DNA of 18,524 nucleotides from CAYNYI01 sp964401455 (GTDB lineage: Bacteria; Fibrobacterota; OXYB2-FULL-49-7; CAYNYI01): positions 1-18,524 of the forward strand of contig CAYNYI010000064.1 in the NCBI GenBank assembly GCA_964401455.1. The letters run 5' to 3'. The notes beneath the pieces are model-generated. The model was given only the letters and a program-made list of their open reading frames with translations. It ran no database searches and was not told the origin of the DNA. Position numbers and translations under genes: made by a program. Positions 1-7,184 of this stretch are shown piece by piece. How positions within the stretch are numbered: the first letter of the stretch is position 1; each line of letters opens with the position of its first letter.

Positions 1-447
1 CGCTTCGGGTGAGCCGCCGGGCATGATCGAAGGGCCCTTCAAGGCTCCTTCCTCCCCGCCGGAAACTCCGGTGCCGATATAACGAAGTCCCTTGCTTTCG
101 ACATATTGCGTTCTGCGGATTGTATCGGGAAAATGAGAATTACCGCCGTCTATTATTATATCGCCTTCCTCAAGAAAGGGAATAATCTGTTCAATAAAAT
201 CATCAACAACAGAGCCGGCCTTGACCATCAGCATGACTCTTCTCGGCCTCTTTAAATTTTTACAGAGTTCCTCGATTGTATGATAACCGCCTATGTTTTT
301 TCCTGATGCGCGCCCATCCATAAAACGGTCCACTTTAGCGGTCGTCCGGTTGTGGACACCTATGGAATACCCTCTGCTTTCAATATTTAAAACAAGGTTT
401 TCGCCCATAACGGCGAGTCCGATAAGTCCGATATCATGCTGTGCCAT
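1..447 (-). CDS. gnd: 6-phosphogluconate dehydrogenase, decarboxylating (N-terminal 149 residues; cut by window edge)
   Basis: This enzyme oxidises and decarboxylates 6-phosphogluconate to ribulose-5-phosphate with NAD(P)+ in the cytosolic pentose phosphate pathway. The visible part is the Rossmann domain. It starts MAQHDIGLIGLAVMG, with the GLAVMG dinucleotide loop at residues 10-15. NRT at 33-35 is the usual NADP-contacting stretch. MLMVKAGSVVD lies at 72-82, DGGNS at 100-104, and the substrate-binding GTGVSGGEEGALKGPSIMPGG signature at 126-146 holds the Ser-Gly-Gly at 129-131. The catalytic Lys and Glu, around 183 and 190 in the family, lie outside the window. The ATG follows a GGAGG box. 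The gene lies 31 bp after the LarA-family gene on the same strand, so it is probably the distal gene of that operon. Family identity is close to certain; the cofactor preference is not decided. Confidence 0.95.
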   Translation of the reverse strand, partial: MAQHDIGLIGLAVMGENLVLNIESRGYSIGVHNRTTAKVDRFMDGRASGKNIGGYHTIEELCKNLKRPRRVMLMVKAGSVVDDFIEQIIPFLEEGDIIIDGGNSHFPDTIRRTQYVESKGLRYIGTGVSGGEEGALKGPSIMPGGSPEA

Positions 448-478
448 TAAATCCTCCGGTTTTTAATTTATATTAAAA

Positions 479-1723
479 TTATTTTAGTCTGTACAAAGTT
501 TCTCCGGCCCTTGAAACATAAAGCCGGCCTTCTTTTTCCCGGCCGTCCCATTCAGACGGGTTGATTTCTTCGGGGTCCATATATCCGAGATTCACCTTTT
601 TGCAGCGCTCTTCGGGAATTCCGGTTGCCAGAATAACATTGATCCTCGGTTTTTCTTTTCCGTCTTCAAAAGTGCCTATACCTTTTACATGTGTTGAATG
701 GGCGAGCACTCCCCAGGGATACTTCTTGAAATCATCCCACTGCTTTGCGAAATAGTCTCTGACATGATAGCCGACCTCGTCCAGGACTTCGCCGTGCGAG
801 AAGCTTATTTCTTTAACATGAGGAGCGTAAATAATCAGCTCCCCTCCGTCTTCGACCGCTGTTTCCATTTTATACATACATTTGGCTGCGGTCCATATAT
901 CTTTATACATAGGCGGGGCTTCGGCCAGTATGGATTTATAGCGTCTGTCAATAAACCTGATATGCGTGGCTTCGGCTATTTCCGCGGCCCTTCTCCAGGC
1001 ATCGTCAGGGCCTCCGAAATACATACAGTGAATATCCTGCCCATGAACAACAAAAGAAAATATCGGAATATCTATTGAAAGAAATTTCCCTGCCCTGTTT
1101 ATTACGTCCCTCACGGGAGTATCTATTGTTCCGATGATTTCAGAACTCAGCTTTACAGCTCCGAGCCAGTGGAAAAAGCCTATAAATCTTTCCTCTCCGA
1201 TCCCCGGAAAAAGGTATTTATAGCCGCCCGAAAACCCGACAACCTCATGCGGAAAAACGGGGCCCAGAATGACCGTTTTATCATATTCAAAAACAGCCTT
1301 ATTTAAAGCGACCGGAACCTCCATACTGAAAAGGCCGTCAGTTATACTGCTGATATCTTCTTCGGGAATGGTCCCGATCTCCCGAAAAGTCGAAGTATTT
1401 TCCCAGTCATGATTAAAGACCTCTACATTGCCGTAATTCTTATCTATTTCCTCCCGGCTAATTCCCAGAAAATCCTCCAGGGCTTCGGCGCTCATGGGTT
1501 TATGAGTTCCAAGAGCAATAAGAAAACCGAGTTTTGACACATAAGGGGCAAAGACATCACAAACTGTCTTGAAAAGAAAAGGCATCGGGCAGGTCCTGGT
1601 ATCATCCGGAATTATAAAAAGAAGCGATTTACCGGCACAATCAAGTTTAATCCGGCCCTCTTCGAAAATACGTCTGACTTCTTCGGCACTTAAAAAACCT
1701 TCAGACGAGCCTTTTCCAATCAT
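479..1723 (-). CDS. larA: LarA-family nickel-pincer 2-hydroxyacid racemase/epimerase (DUF2088)
   Basis: LarA enzymes racemise or epimerise alpha-hydroxy acids by hydride transfer, using a nickel-pincer nucleotide (NPN) covalently attached to a lysine. The 414 residues match the family length (~420). Visible motifs are DDTRTCP at 40-46 (Arg43, counterpart of Arg75 in Lactiplantibacillus LarA), GTHKPM at 72-77 (His74, counterpart of His108), and PHEVVGFSGGYKYLFPG at 158-174. His159 and Lys169 keep the ten-residue spacing of His174/Lys184, and His185 matches His200. Lys281 is a candidate for Lys298. The NPN-attachment and nickel-ligand residues therefore all appear intact. No larB, larC or larE is in the window, so the cofactor must be made elsewhere. 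The substrate cannot be read from sequence; LarA homologues act on lactate, malate, other hydroxyacids and sugar acids. The neighbouring gnd makes a sugar acid worth considering. The ATG follows GGAG by nine bases. Confidence 0.85.
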   Translation of the reverse strand: MIGKGSSEGFLSAEEVRRIFEEGRIKLDCAGKSLLFIIPDDTRTCPMPFLFKTVCDVFAPYVSKLGFLIALGTHKPMSAEALEDFLGISREEIDKNYGNVEVFNHDWENTSTFREIGTIPEEDISSITDGLFSMEVPVALNKAVFEYDKTVILGPVFPHEVVGFSGGYKYLFPGIGEERFIGFFHWLGAVKLSSEIIGTIDTPVRDVINRAGKFLSIDIPIFSFVVHGQDIHCMYFGGPDDAWRRAAEIAEATHIRFIDRRYKSILAEAPPMYKDIWTAAKCMYKMETAVEDGGELIIYAPHVKEISFSHGEVLDEVGYHVRDYFAKQWDDFKKYPWGVLAHSTHVKGIGTFEDGKEKPRINVILATGIPEERCKKVNLGYMDPEEINPSEWDGREKEGRLYVSRAGETLYRLK

Positions 1724-1754
1724 ATATTAAAACTCCGTTTATTTTATTAAAAAC

Positions 1755-1769
1755 CGGTTATAAGATAAA
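1755..1769 (-). promoter_or_regulatory. Conserved 15-bp upstream motif, copy 1 (before the LarA-family gene)
   Basis: On the minus strand this reads TTTATCTTATAACCG, 32 bp before the LarA-family start. The identical 15-mer occurs before the DUF362 gene at 2941-2955 in the same orientation. It contains a TATAAC that could serve as a -10 box, but no good -35 lies 16-18 bp upstream, so an operator is as likely as a promoter. An 8-bp palindrome (AACCGGTT, 1752-1759) overlaps it. Confidence 0.4.
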
Positions 1770-1812
1770 CATATTACGCCGCGGTTTCCAAAAAAATACG
1801 CCTTTATCCCGT

Positions 1813-2901
1813 TCATTTTACTTCGACGATGCTGTATTCCCCGTTACTTTTCATATATTTGCCTAGATAGTTAACCATAAGATACGGGTCCTTTGCGTGA
1901 AGCCTCTCGAAAAGATGTCCGTCACCCTCCAGAAGTTCCCTGTCTTCAGGTATTCCCTGAGGAAGAAGGTCCTCCGTTTTTATCATATCCAGCGATGCTT
2001 TTTCGACAGCCGTTATATCATCAGATGCGAGTATACCTATATCCGGAACAAGAGAAGGCGTTGTAAGACCCCAGCAGTCACAGTATATGGTAATATTTGT
2101 GAGAAAGTTTATGAAGAGAGTCTCTTCCTGTTTGAATTTTTTAAGAAACTTCCATGTAACTTTGGCCATACCTTTTGAAAAGTCCTCGAATTTTCTTCCC
2201 CCCATTTCAAGTGCCCCTTCGGGACAGGTCATTACACAGTGCTGACAGTATGTACAGTGGTGAAAGAAGATATGGACTTTTTTATTTTCTTTGTCGCCCC
2301 TTATGGCACCCCTCGGACAGGATTCAAGACATTTTTTACAGAAAGTACATTTCTCGGGGTGATAGACGATCCCGCCTTCCAGAAGGTGGAGTTTCGCGCG
2401 GCTTGGCCCGTTGACTACGCCCATGGCTATATTTTTAAGTGCGCCTCCAAAGCCGCAGTCCCCGTGCCCCTTGACATGTGAAAGGTCTATGAAAAAATCA
2501 CAATCCACGGCTTCTCCTCCGAAAAACACATGGTCCAGATTTTTAAGACCCATTTTTTCTTTATAAAGATACTGCTTTGTCTGCCCGAAACATGATACGA
2601 CCTCGCATCCGAGAACTTCTCTGACATAGCCCCTCGGGATTGCGTCGGCGGGATTATTATCCATAACTTTCACCGATTTCGCGCCAGCGTCCATAAGTTC
2701 TTTGACCAGAATTCTTATAAAAAGAGGGTGTATCGTAGTATAACCGAGATTTCCACCAAAATGCATCTTGATACCAACATTCTTTCCCGCAGCTCTTTTT
2801 TTGAATTTGAACTGTTTAAGCATTCTTTTGAATTTGGCAGGAAGAGTCAGTTTAGGCTCAATTTTCTTCACTTTAATGTCCGCAAAATAAACTTTAGACA
2901 T
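1813..2901 (-). CDS. DUF362 domain protein with two [4Fe-4S] ferredoxin motifs
   Basis: Cytosolic iron-sulphur protein of the DUF362 family; the reaction is unknown. Residues ~1-180 form the DUF362 part, with KMHFGGNLG at 45-53 and the conserved SHVKGHGDCGFGGALKN stretch at 141-157. Two ferredoxin motifs follow: CxxCxxCxxxCP at Cys185/188/191/195 and again at Cys216/219/222/226, consistent with two [4Fe-4S] clusters. A further CDC sits at 274-276. There is no signal peptide or membrane segment. The ATG follows GGAG by six bases. The gene is the first of the run DUF362 > LarA-family > gnd, with an 89-bp gap that holds its own copy of the shared upstream motif, so the LarA-family gene may also be started separately. 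Family proteins are thought to act in electron transfer, sometimes beside dehydrogenases or cofactor enzymes. A redox or cofactor-repair role for the LarA neighbour is only a guess. Confidence 0.85.
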   Translation of the reverse strand: MSKVYFADIKVKKIEPKLTLPAKFKRMLKQFKFKKRAAGKNVGIKMHFGGNLGYTTIHPLFIRILVKELMDAGAKSVKVMDNNPADAIPRGYVREVLGCEVVSCFGQTKQYLYKEKMGLKNLDHVFFGGEAVDCDFFIDLSHVKGHGDCGFGGALKNIAMGVVNGPSRAKLHLLEGGIVYHPEKCTFCKKCLESCPRGAIRGDKENKKVHIFFHHCTYCQHCVMTCPEGALEMGGRKFEDFSKGMAKVTWKFLKKFKQEETLFINFLTNITIYCDCWGLTTPSLVPDIGILASDDITAVEKASLDMIKTEDLLPQGIPEDRELLEGDGHLFERLHAKDPYLMVNYLGKYMKSNGEYSIVEVK

Positions 2902-2940
2902 AGAATCTCCATTTCATTAGTTAAAAATGCCGGCTGACCA

Positions 2941-2955
2941 CGGTTATAAGATAAA
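2941..2955 (-). promoter_or_regulatory. Conserved 15-bp upstream motif, copy 2 (before the DUF362 gene)
   Basis: The minus strand reads TTTATCTTATAACCG, identical to 1755-1769, about 40 bp before the DUF362 start. A shorter copy (TTATAACCGG) lies in the same orientation at 3002-3011, inside the nagB leader. This is either a -10-containing promoter core with a weak -35 or a regulator site shared by the divergent genes. Confidence 0.4.
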
Positions 2956-2959
2956 TTTT

Positions 2960-2988
2960 TTGATGATTAAGGGGAATAATTTTATATT
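2960..2988 (+). promoter_or_regulatory. Predicted sigma70-type promoter for nagB
   Basis: TTGATG (2960-2965), a 17-bp spacer and TATATT (2983-2988) predict a transcript start near 2995, about 35 bases before the nagB ATG. The spacer length is ideal. A CCGGTTATAA block at 3002-3011 falls in the leader just before the ribosome binding site and could be an operator. Confidence 0.55.
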
Positions 2989-3029
2989 GGATGTGTTTTG
3001 ACCGGTTATAATAAAAAAGGAGCGGGAAA

Positions 3030-3854
3030 ATGCGTGTTATAATAGAAAAAGAATATAATTCACTAAGTAAAAGGGCCGCGAAATTTGTCGCCCAGCTGGT
3101 AAGCAGCAAACCGGATACCGTCCTCGGAATGGCAACCGGCAGCACACCGATGGGACTTTACCGGGAGCTCATAAGAATGCACCGCGAGGACGGTCTCGAT
3201 TTTTCTCATGTAACAACTTTCAACCTGGATGAATATTACGGACTCGTTCCCGCTCATAAACAAAGCTATCACTATTTTATGCATGAACAGTTTTTTAAAC
3301 ATGTCAATATACCCGACAATCAGATAAACATCCCGTCCGGAAGTACACGGGATGTGAAAAAATACTGCAAAGCTTATGAAAAACGGATTAAAAAATCCGG
3401 GGGTATAGATCTTCAGATTCTTGGTATCGGGTCGGACGGCCATATCGGTTTTAATGAACCGGGCTCTTCGCTCGGTTCGCGTACCAGAATGAAATCTCTC
3501 GACAAAAAAACTATCGAGGACAACGCGAGGCTTTTCTTTGGCGATAAGATAGAAGATGTCCCGAAATTCGCCATAACAATGGGTGTCGGAACTGTCATGG
3601 ACGCGAAAAGCTGCCTTCTTTTGGCATCCGGCCCGAGAAAAGCAGAAGTAATAGCTAAAGCGGTTGAAGGACCGGTTACCGCGCAGGTCACCGCTTCCGC
3701 GCTTCAGCTGCACCCGGACACCACGGCTGTTCTGGATGTGGAAGCCGCTTCAGCGCTTGAAAGAAAAGATTATTATCACCATGTCGAGACCCTTACCAAC
3801 GAGCTCGAAAAAAGCGACTACTTCTCATCCTTATTTGTTGACGAAGAAGACTGA
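3030..3854 (+). CDS. nagB: Glucosamine-6-phosphate deaminase
   Basis: This enzyme converts glucosamine-6-phosphate to fructose-6-phosphate and ammonia in the cytosol, feeding amino sugars into glycolysis. The 274 residues compare with 266 in E. coli, and the main residues align with a constant offset of five. ATGSTPMGLY at 35-44 is the phosphate-binding loop, NLDEYYGL at 65-72 carries Asp67, and LGIGSDGHIGFNEPG at 131-145 carries the catalytic Asp136, His138 and Glu143. EGPVTAQVTASALQLHP at 213-229 is also typical. Arg153 and Lys155 match positions of the E. coli GlcNAc-6-P allosteric site, so allosteric control is possible. The ATG follows AGGAG by seven bases. Its last 37 bases overlap the end of the convergent outer-membrane-type gene. 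No nagA or nagE is in the window, so the substrate may come from a kinase route. Confidence 0.95.
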   Translation: MRVIIEKEYNSLSKRAAKFVAQLVSSKPDTVLGMATGSTPMGLYRELIRMHREDGLDFSHVTTFNLDEYYGLVPAHKQSYHYFMHEQFFKHVNIPDNQINIPSGSTRDVKKYCKAYEKRIKKSGGIDLQILGIGSDGHIGFNEPGSSLGSRTRMKSLDKKTIEDNARLFFGDKIEDVPKFAITMGVGTVMDAKSCLLLASGPRKAEVIAKAVEGPVTAQVTASALQLHPDTTAVLDVEAASALERKDYYHHVETLTNELEKSDYFSSLFVDEED

Positions 3855-4711
3855 GCCGGCAGCGAAAAAGTAACCCCGGCGGATAATACGTCCTTAATCC
3901 TCGCGTTCTCGCTGATTTCCCTGTCATATAAAAGCTGCGCGTTTATATTGATTATTATAAATTCAGTCAGATTGATTTTAAGAGTATTCTGCCAGTCCAG
4001 ATCGGGGTATTTCCATTTATCGTCCGAAGCCTCATCGGCGTCCGCCCTTACAAGAGCACCGAAAATATCAAGAATACTCGAATAAGTAATAACCCCTTCC
4101 TTAAGCCCGCCTGAATAATCCAGCACAGCCTCAATACCGGCGTCATTTACCGTTTTATTTTGAACTCCCCCCTGCCCGTCGGGAAAATACCGGTCTATAT
4201 TTTGATTTACCGCAGCACCCAGACTGAGCATAAGTCTGCTTTTTTCAGAGTCCATAAGCGTCTTTATAGCACCAAAACTTTCAGTGAGCCGGAGAGGATT
4301 TACATAATGCGCGGCGTCCGCTCTTTCATCTGTAAAACGGCTTTCGGCTTTAATAGTAGCGAAAGGATCCGCCCAGCCTCCGAGAGGAAACCGCTGCATG
4401 GACTCAAGTTCTATAAGGTCCGATGAATTAACCGTCTCGCCCGAAGAACCGTCTTTGCCGGCTATCTTTGTCTGTCCGAATTCCAGAAGGAATTTATTTT
4501 CCTGCCTGTAATTCGCGTTGAAGTTTTTCGCCGCCGAACCCTTTAAGACAGAAGCCCATGAAAGGGCCCCGGTTTCCGCTCCATCCCAATTATCGCTGTA
4601 GTAACTGTGCGCGGCGGTGGTGCTGAACTCAAGAGTATTTTTCCAACCTGAAGTTTCAGCCATCGAAGATACGGCGGTTAAGAATAAAATTACTGTTGAC
4701 AATAAAAACAT
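3818..4711 (-). CDS. Predicted outer-membrane beta-barrel protein (DUF3078-like)
   Basis: The likely product of 297 residues starts at ATG 4711, five bases after a perfect GGAGG; a longer frame from a GTG at 4786 has no comparable site. Residues 1-18 (MFLLSTVILFLTAVSSMA, then ETSG) look like a cleavable signal peptide, though no basic residue precedes the hydrophobic core, which is odd. The mature part resembles DUF3078 proteins: an early SDNWDGAETGALSW stretch, an NKFLLEFGQTK strand soon after, and KYPDLDWQNTLKINLTEFI near the C-terminus. Alternating hydrophobic strands continue throughout. The last ~15 residues are a polar Ser/Asn/Lys tail rather than the usual terminal aromatic. Function is unknown; the family is mostly known from Bacteroidota. 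The end overlaps nagB by 37 bp tail to tail. A DUF481- or porin-like barrel is the alternative. Confidence 0.65.
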   Translation of the reverse strand: MFLLSTVILFLTAVSSMAETSGWKNTLEFSTTAAHSYYSDNWDGAETGALSWASVLKGSAAKNFNANYRQENKFLLEFGQTKIAGKDGSSGETVNSSDLIELESMQRFPLGGWADPFATIKAESRFTDERADAAHYVNPLRLTESFGAIKTLMDSEKSRLMLSLGAAVNQNIDRYFPDGQGGVQNKTVNDAGIEAVLDYSGGLKEGVITYSSILDIFGALVRADADEASDDKWKYPDLDWQNTLKINLTEFIIININAQLLYDREISENARIKDVLSAGVTFSLPAQSSSSTNKDEK

Positions 4712-5043
4712 TCGATCCTCCTTTTTTTCGTTATTTTTCTTTTCCTTAAGATAATTATCATACCAAGGCAAAACGTAAAAACTCACGACACCTGACTTTT
4801 TCTGTCAAATATCCGAAAATAACAACTTATATGATATGGACAGTATCTGAAAAGAATGAAAACACCTCAAGTAAGAACGTTTATTATAAGCGGGATTCCC
4901 GGGGTATCCATGCCGAATCAAGAGATATTAGAACAAAGAGCAGGGGGAACAGTGTTTTTATGAAGATAATAAAAGACGAAATAATGCACGCAATGCACCT
5001 TCTTGAGGTCGGGCTTTTTCTCCGCAGTCTTGCAATCCGGCTT
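4712..5043. other. 332-bp gap between the DUF3078-like gene and the MATE gene
   Basis: No convincing gene or RNA is seen. A plus-strand frame at 4831-5121 has no ribosome binding site, odd composition and runs into the MATE gene. Before the DUF3078-like gene the minus strand has TATGAT at 4755-4760, overlapping a perfect 10-bp palindrome GATAATTATC (4750-4759), and a TTGACA further upstream that is too far away to pair with it at normal spacing. No clear intrinsic terminator follows the MATE gene. Confidence 0.5.
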
Positions 5044-6411
5044 CTAAATACAGACCTCAGCAGAATCTCTTTCGCTCCTCCGAAGCAGCCTGTACTCCTT
5101 CGATACAAAGAACGATGTTAAAACCGCAGAAGCGGTATCGCCGAACGGGAAAGCGAACCATAGACCGTTCAAACCCATAAACACGGGTAAAACAATCGCG
5201 GCCGGTATAAAAAAGACAATCTGGCGGAGTGAAGTAAGTAAAAGCGCCCTGCCGCCTTTTCCGAGCGACTGAAAAGCGGCGCTGCCGGTCATTTGATAAG
5301 GGATAAAAATAACTCCGGCCATGCATATCGGGACAGCCGAATCAGCAAGTTTTAAAAGCGCCGGGTCGGAGGAGAAAAGGGAAAAAATCTCAGCGGGGAA
5401 AATTACTATAAAAGAAATACCCGCCGCGGCAAGAAGGGTTCCGCTACCCATGGCTTTTTTAACAACACTTATGACCCTGTCATAGTTTTTTGCCCCATAA
5501 GCGAAACCCGCTATCGGCAGCATACCCTGCACTATTCCCTGCACAGGCATCGCTAAAAGCGAAAAAAGTCTCATAAATATTCCGAAGAATGCAACCGCTA
5601 TGTCACCGCCGTAATACTGAGCACTTTTATTCATAACCATTGAAATCACCGCCATCATAACATGCTGGAGAAATGCGGACGAACCCACAATAAAAGCCTC
5701 GACCAGTATTACACGCCTTATAATAAAATTTCCGGCCCTGAATTTAATAATGCTCCGTTTTGATGAGAAATAATAGATCGCGTATAGCGCGGAAATCCCC
5801 TGCGCGGTTACGGTTGCCAAAGCGGCGCCTTTAACCCCCATACCAAGCACAAAGATAAACACAGGATCCAGAATAATATTCAGAAACGCTCCGCTGATCA
5901 TTACCGCCATCGCGTCGCGCGCATTACCCTCCGCCCTGATGACGTTATTTGTTATCATTTTGAAAATTATAAACAGAGCGGCCGGCATAACAAACAGTAT
6001 ATATTCCATCGCAAGCCCGAGAATATTTTCAGATGCTCCAAGCGCTCGAAGAAGCGGCTCTCTAAAGATGTAAACAAGGATAATCAGGAAAATACCTATT
6101 AGAAATCCCGCGGACAAAACAGTCCCGAAAGCTCTCTCCGCTTCTTTTACTCGGTCTTCCCCGAATCTGCGGGATATGATGGAACCTCCACCCACACCCA
6201 TCCAGATCCCGACCGACATAACAAAAAGCTGCACAGGAAAAGCAATCGCCAGAGCGGCTATAGCGTCCGGGCCTCCGTCTCGGCCAACGAAGAACGCGTC
6301 GGCAACATTGTACATGGCCTGAGAAAACATTCCCGCGATAGCCGGCACTGAAAACCGAAAAAGAAGACGACCTACTCTTTCGGAGGCGAGTTTCTCCCGG
6401 CCGTCTTTCAA
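5044..6411 (-). CDS. MATE family multidrug/metabolite efflux transporter
   Basis: Inner-membrane exporter driven by a Na+ or H+ gradient. The 455 residues fit the family (440-480), and about twelve hydrophobic segments run through the protein in two similar halves. The N-terminus, LASERVGRLLFRFSVPAIAGM followed by a YNVADAFFVGR helix, is typical of MATE proteins of the MepA/DinF side. The substrate cannot be told. The start is a TTG at 6411 whose last two bases form part of the TGA stop of the PIG-L gene, a four-base overlap. No ATG or GTG lies between the nearest in-frame upstream stop and this TTG, and the next Met (residue 28) would remove the first helix. No good ribosome binding site is visible, so expression probably depends on coupling to the gene before it. 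It is the last gene of the hexokinase > PIG-L > MATE operon. Confidence 0.88.
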   Translation of the reverse strand: MKDGREKLASERVGRLLFRFSVPAIAGMFSQAMYNVADAFFVGRDGGPDAIAALAIAFPVQLFVMSVGIWMGVGGGSIISRRFGEDRVKEAERAFGTVLSAGFLIGIFLIILVYIFREPLLRALGASENILGLAMEYILFVMPAALFIIFKMITNNVIRAEGNARDAMAVMISGAFLNIILDPVFIFVLGMGVKGAALATVTAQGISALYAIYYFSSKRSIIKFRAGNFIIRRVILVEAFIVGSSAFLQHVMMAVISMVMNKSAQYYGGDIAVAFFGIFMRLFSLLAMPVQGIVQGMLPIAGFAYGAKNYDRVISVVKKAMGSGTLLAAAGISFIVIFPAEIFSLFSSDPALLKLADSAVPICMAGVIFIPYQMTGSAAFQSLGKGGRALLLTSLRQIVFFIPAAIVLPVFMGLNGLWFAFPFGDTASAVLTSFFVSKEYRLLRRSERDSAEVCI

Positions 6412-7184
6412 ACTTTGAAACTCTCTTTGTATTTCAGCGGATCATACAAAGAAAACGGGACCTTCCTGAAAAATTCAACCGGGCCGCTCATGCGGACTTT
6501 TTCAACAAGCTTTCCAATCTGCTTTTGGGAAGAGAATTTCTCCACAGCGCGGATTTTCGGTTCAAAATCTTCTTGCGAAGAGTCCAGCATCAGTTCCGGC
6601 GGTTCCGGAAAATCACAATAAACTGCTGTTTCGAATACGGGAGGAACTTCAAAAGGAGGTCCGTATTCCGGCCATATTTCACCTGAGGCATGAAATAGAC
6701 TTATAAGAAATTCGGAATAGGTCGTTTTATGATCGGGGTGATAATCCTCCCCTGTCGGAAGAAAACACGCAGCAGGCCTTGTTTTTCTCAAGAGCCGGGT
6801 AAAACCGCTCTGAAGTCCCTGTAATTTGTCTTCTTCCGGAAGCCTTCCGGTAAAACGGGACAGACCGCAGTCCGGATAACCGAGGAAAATGATATTTTCC
6901 TCTTTCAGGCCCATAATTTCCGAAGAACTCAAGGTCTCCTTTTTTCTTGTGGCGCTTATATTTTCTCTGTCTTTTTCCGAACAGTACCCGAGAGATCCAT
7001 CGGTAACGACGCAAAGGAGCGCCTCATAACCTTCGGAAACAACGTGCCTCATCATCAGACCAGCGCCGAGCACAGCATCGTCATCATGCGGAGCAATAAA
7101 AAGAACTTTCCCCTCTGCGGCCCCGAAAATTTCTTTACAGCGGACTTCTTTAATTGATTTGCCTTTTCTAAGGATCAACCCCAT
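6408..7184 (-). CDS. PIG-L/LmbE family zinc-dependent N-deacetylase
   Basis: PIG-L enzymes remove an acetyl group from N-acetylglucosaminyl or related amide substrates using zinc. The 258 residues include APHDDDAVLG at 31-40, whose His33 and Asp36 are expected zinc ligands and Asp35 or Asp34 the likely base. TRKKE at 79-83 and HPDHKTT at 149-155 (His152 the third ligand) complete the set. FLGYPDCGLSR at 100-110 is the usual mid-domain segment. There is no signal peptide, so it should act in the cytosol. The ATG shares one base with the stop of the hexokinase gene (TAATG), behind a GAGG box, and the gene's own stop overlaps the MATE start, so the three are surely co-transcribed. The kinase neighbour suggests a sugar substrate such as GlcNAc or a glycoconjugate; bacillithiol or mycothiol-type deacetylation is an alternative with no supporting partner here. 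Confidence 0.88.
   Translation of the reverse strand: MGLILRKGKSIKEVRCKEIFGAAEGKVLFIAPHDDDAVLGAGLMMRHVVSEGYEALLCVVTDGSLGYCSEKDRENISATRKKETLSSSEIMGLKEENIIFLGYPDCGLSRFTGRLPEEDKLQGLQSGFTRLLRKTRPAACFLPTGEDYHPDHKTTYSEFLISLFHASGEIWPEYGPPFEVPPVFETAVYCDFPEPPELMLDSSQEDFEPKIRAVEKFSSQKQIGKLVEKVRMSGPVEFFRKVPFSLYDPLKYKESFKV

Noticed and set aside
448..478. Possible terminator between the LarA-family gene and gnd
   Set aside because: Only 31 AT-rich bases with the gnd ribosome site; no hairpin, consistent with one operon.
698..1078. 126-residue frame antisense to the LarA-family gene
   Set aside because: Mirror frame within a gene with intact catalytic motifs; no start signal.
3063..3713. 216-residue frame antisense to nagB
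   Set aside because: Lies wholly within a certain gene; the composition (Phe/Cys/His-rich) is that of a shadow frame.
4750..4759. GATAATTATC palindrome considered as a Fur box
   Set aside because: Only a 10-bp palindrome; it lacks the 15-19 bp of a Fur site, and no iron-related gene is adjacent.
4831..5121. Plus-strand 96-residue frame in the gap before the MATE gene
   Set aside because: No ribosome binding site at either possible start, mixed composition with no domain, and its end runs antisense into the MATE gene.
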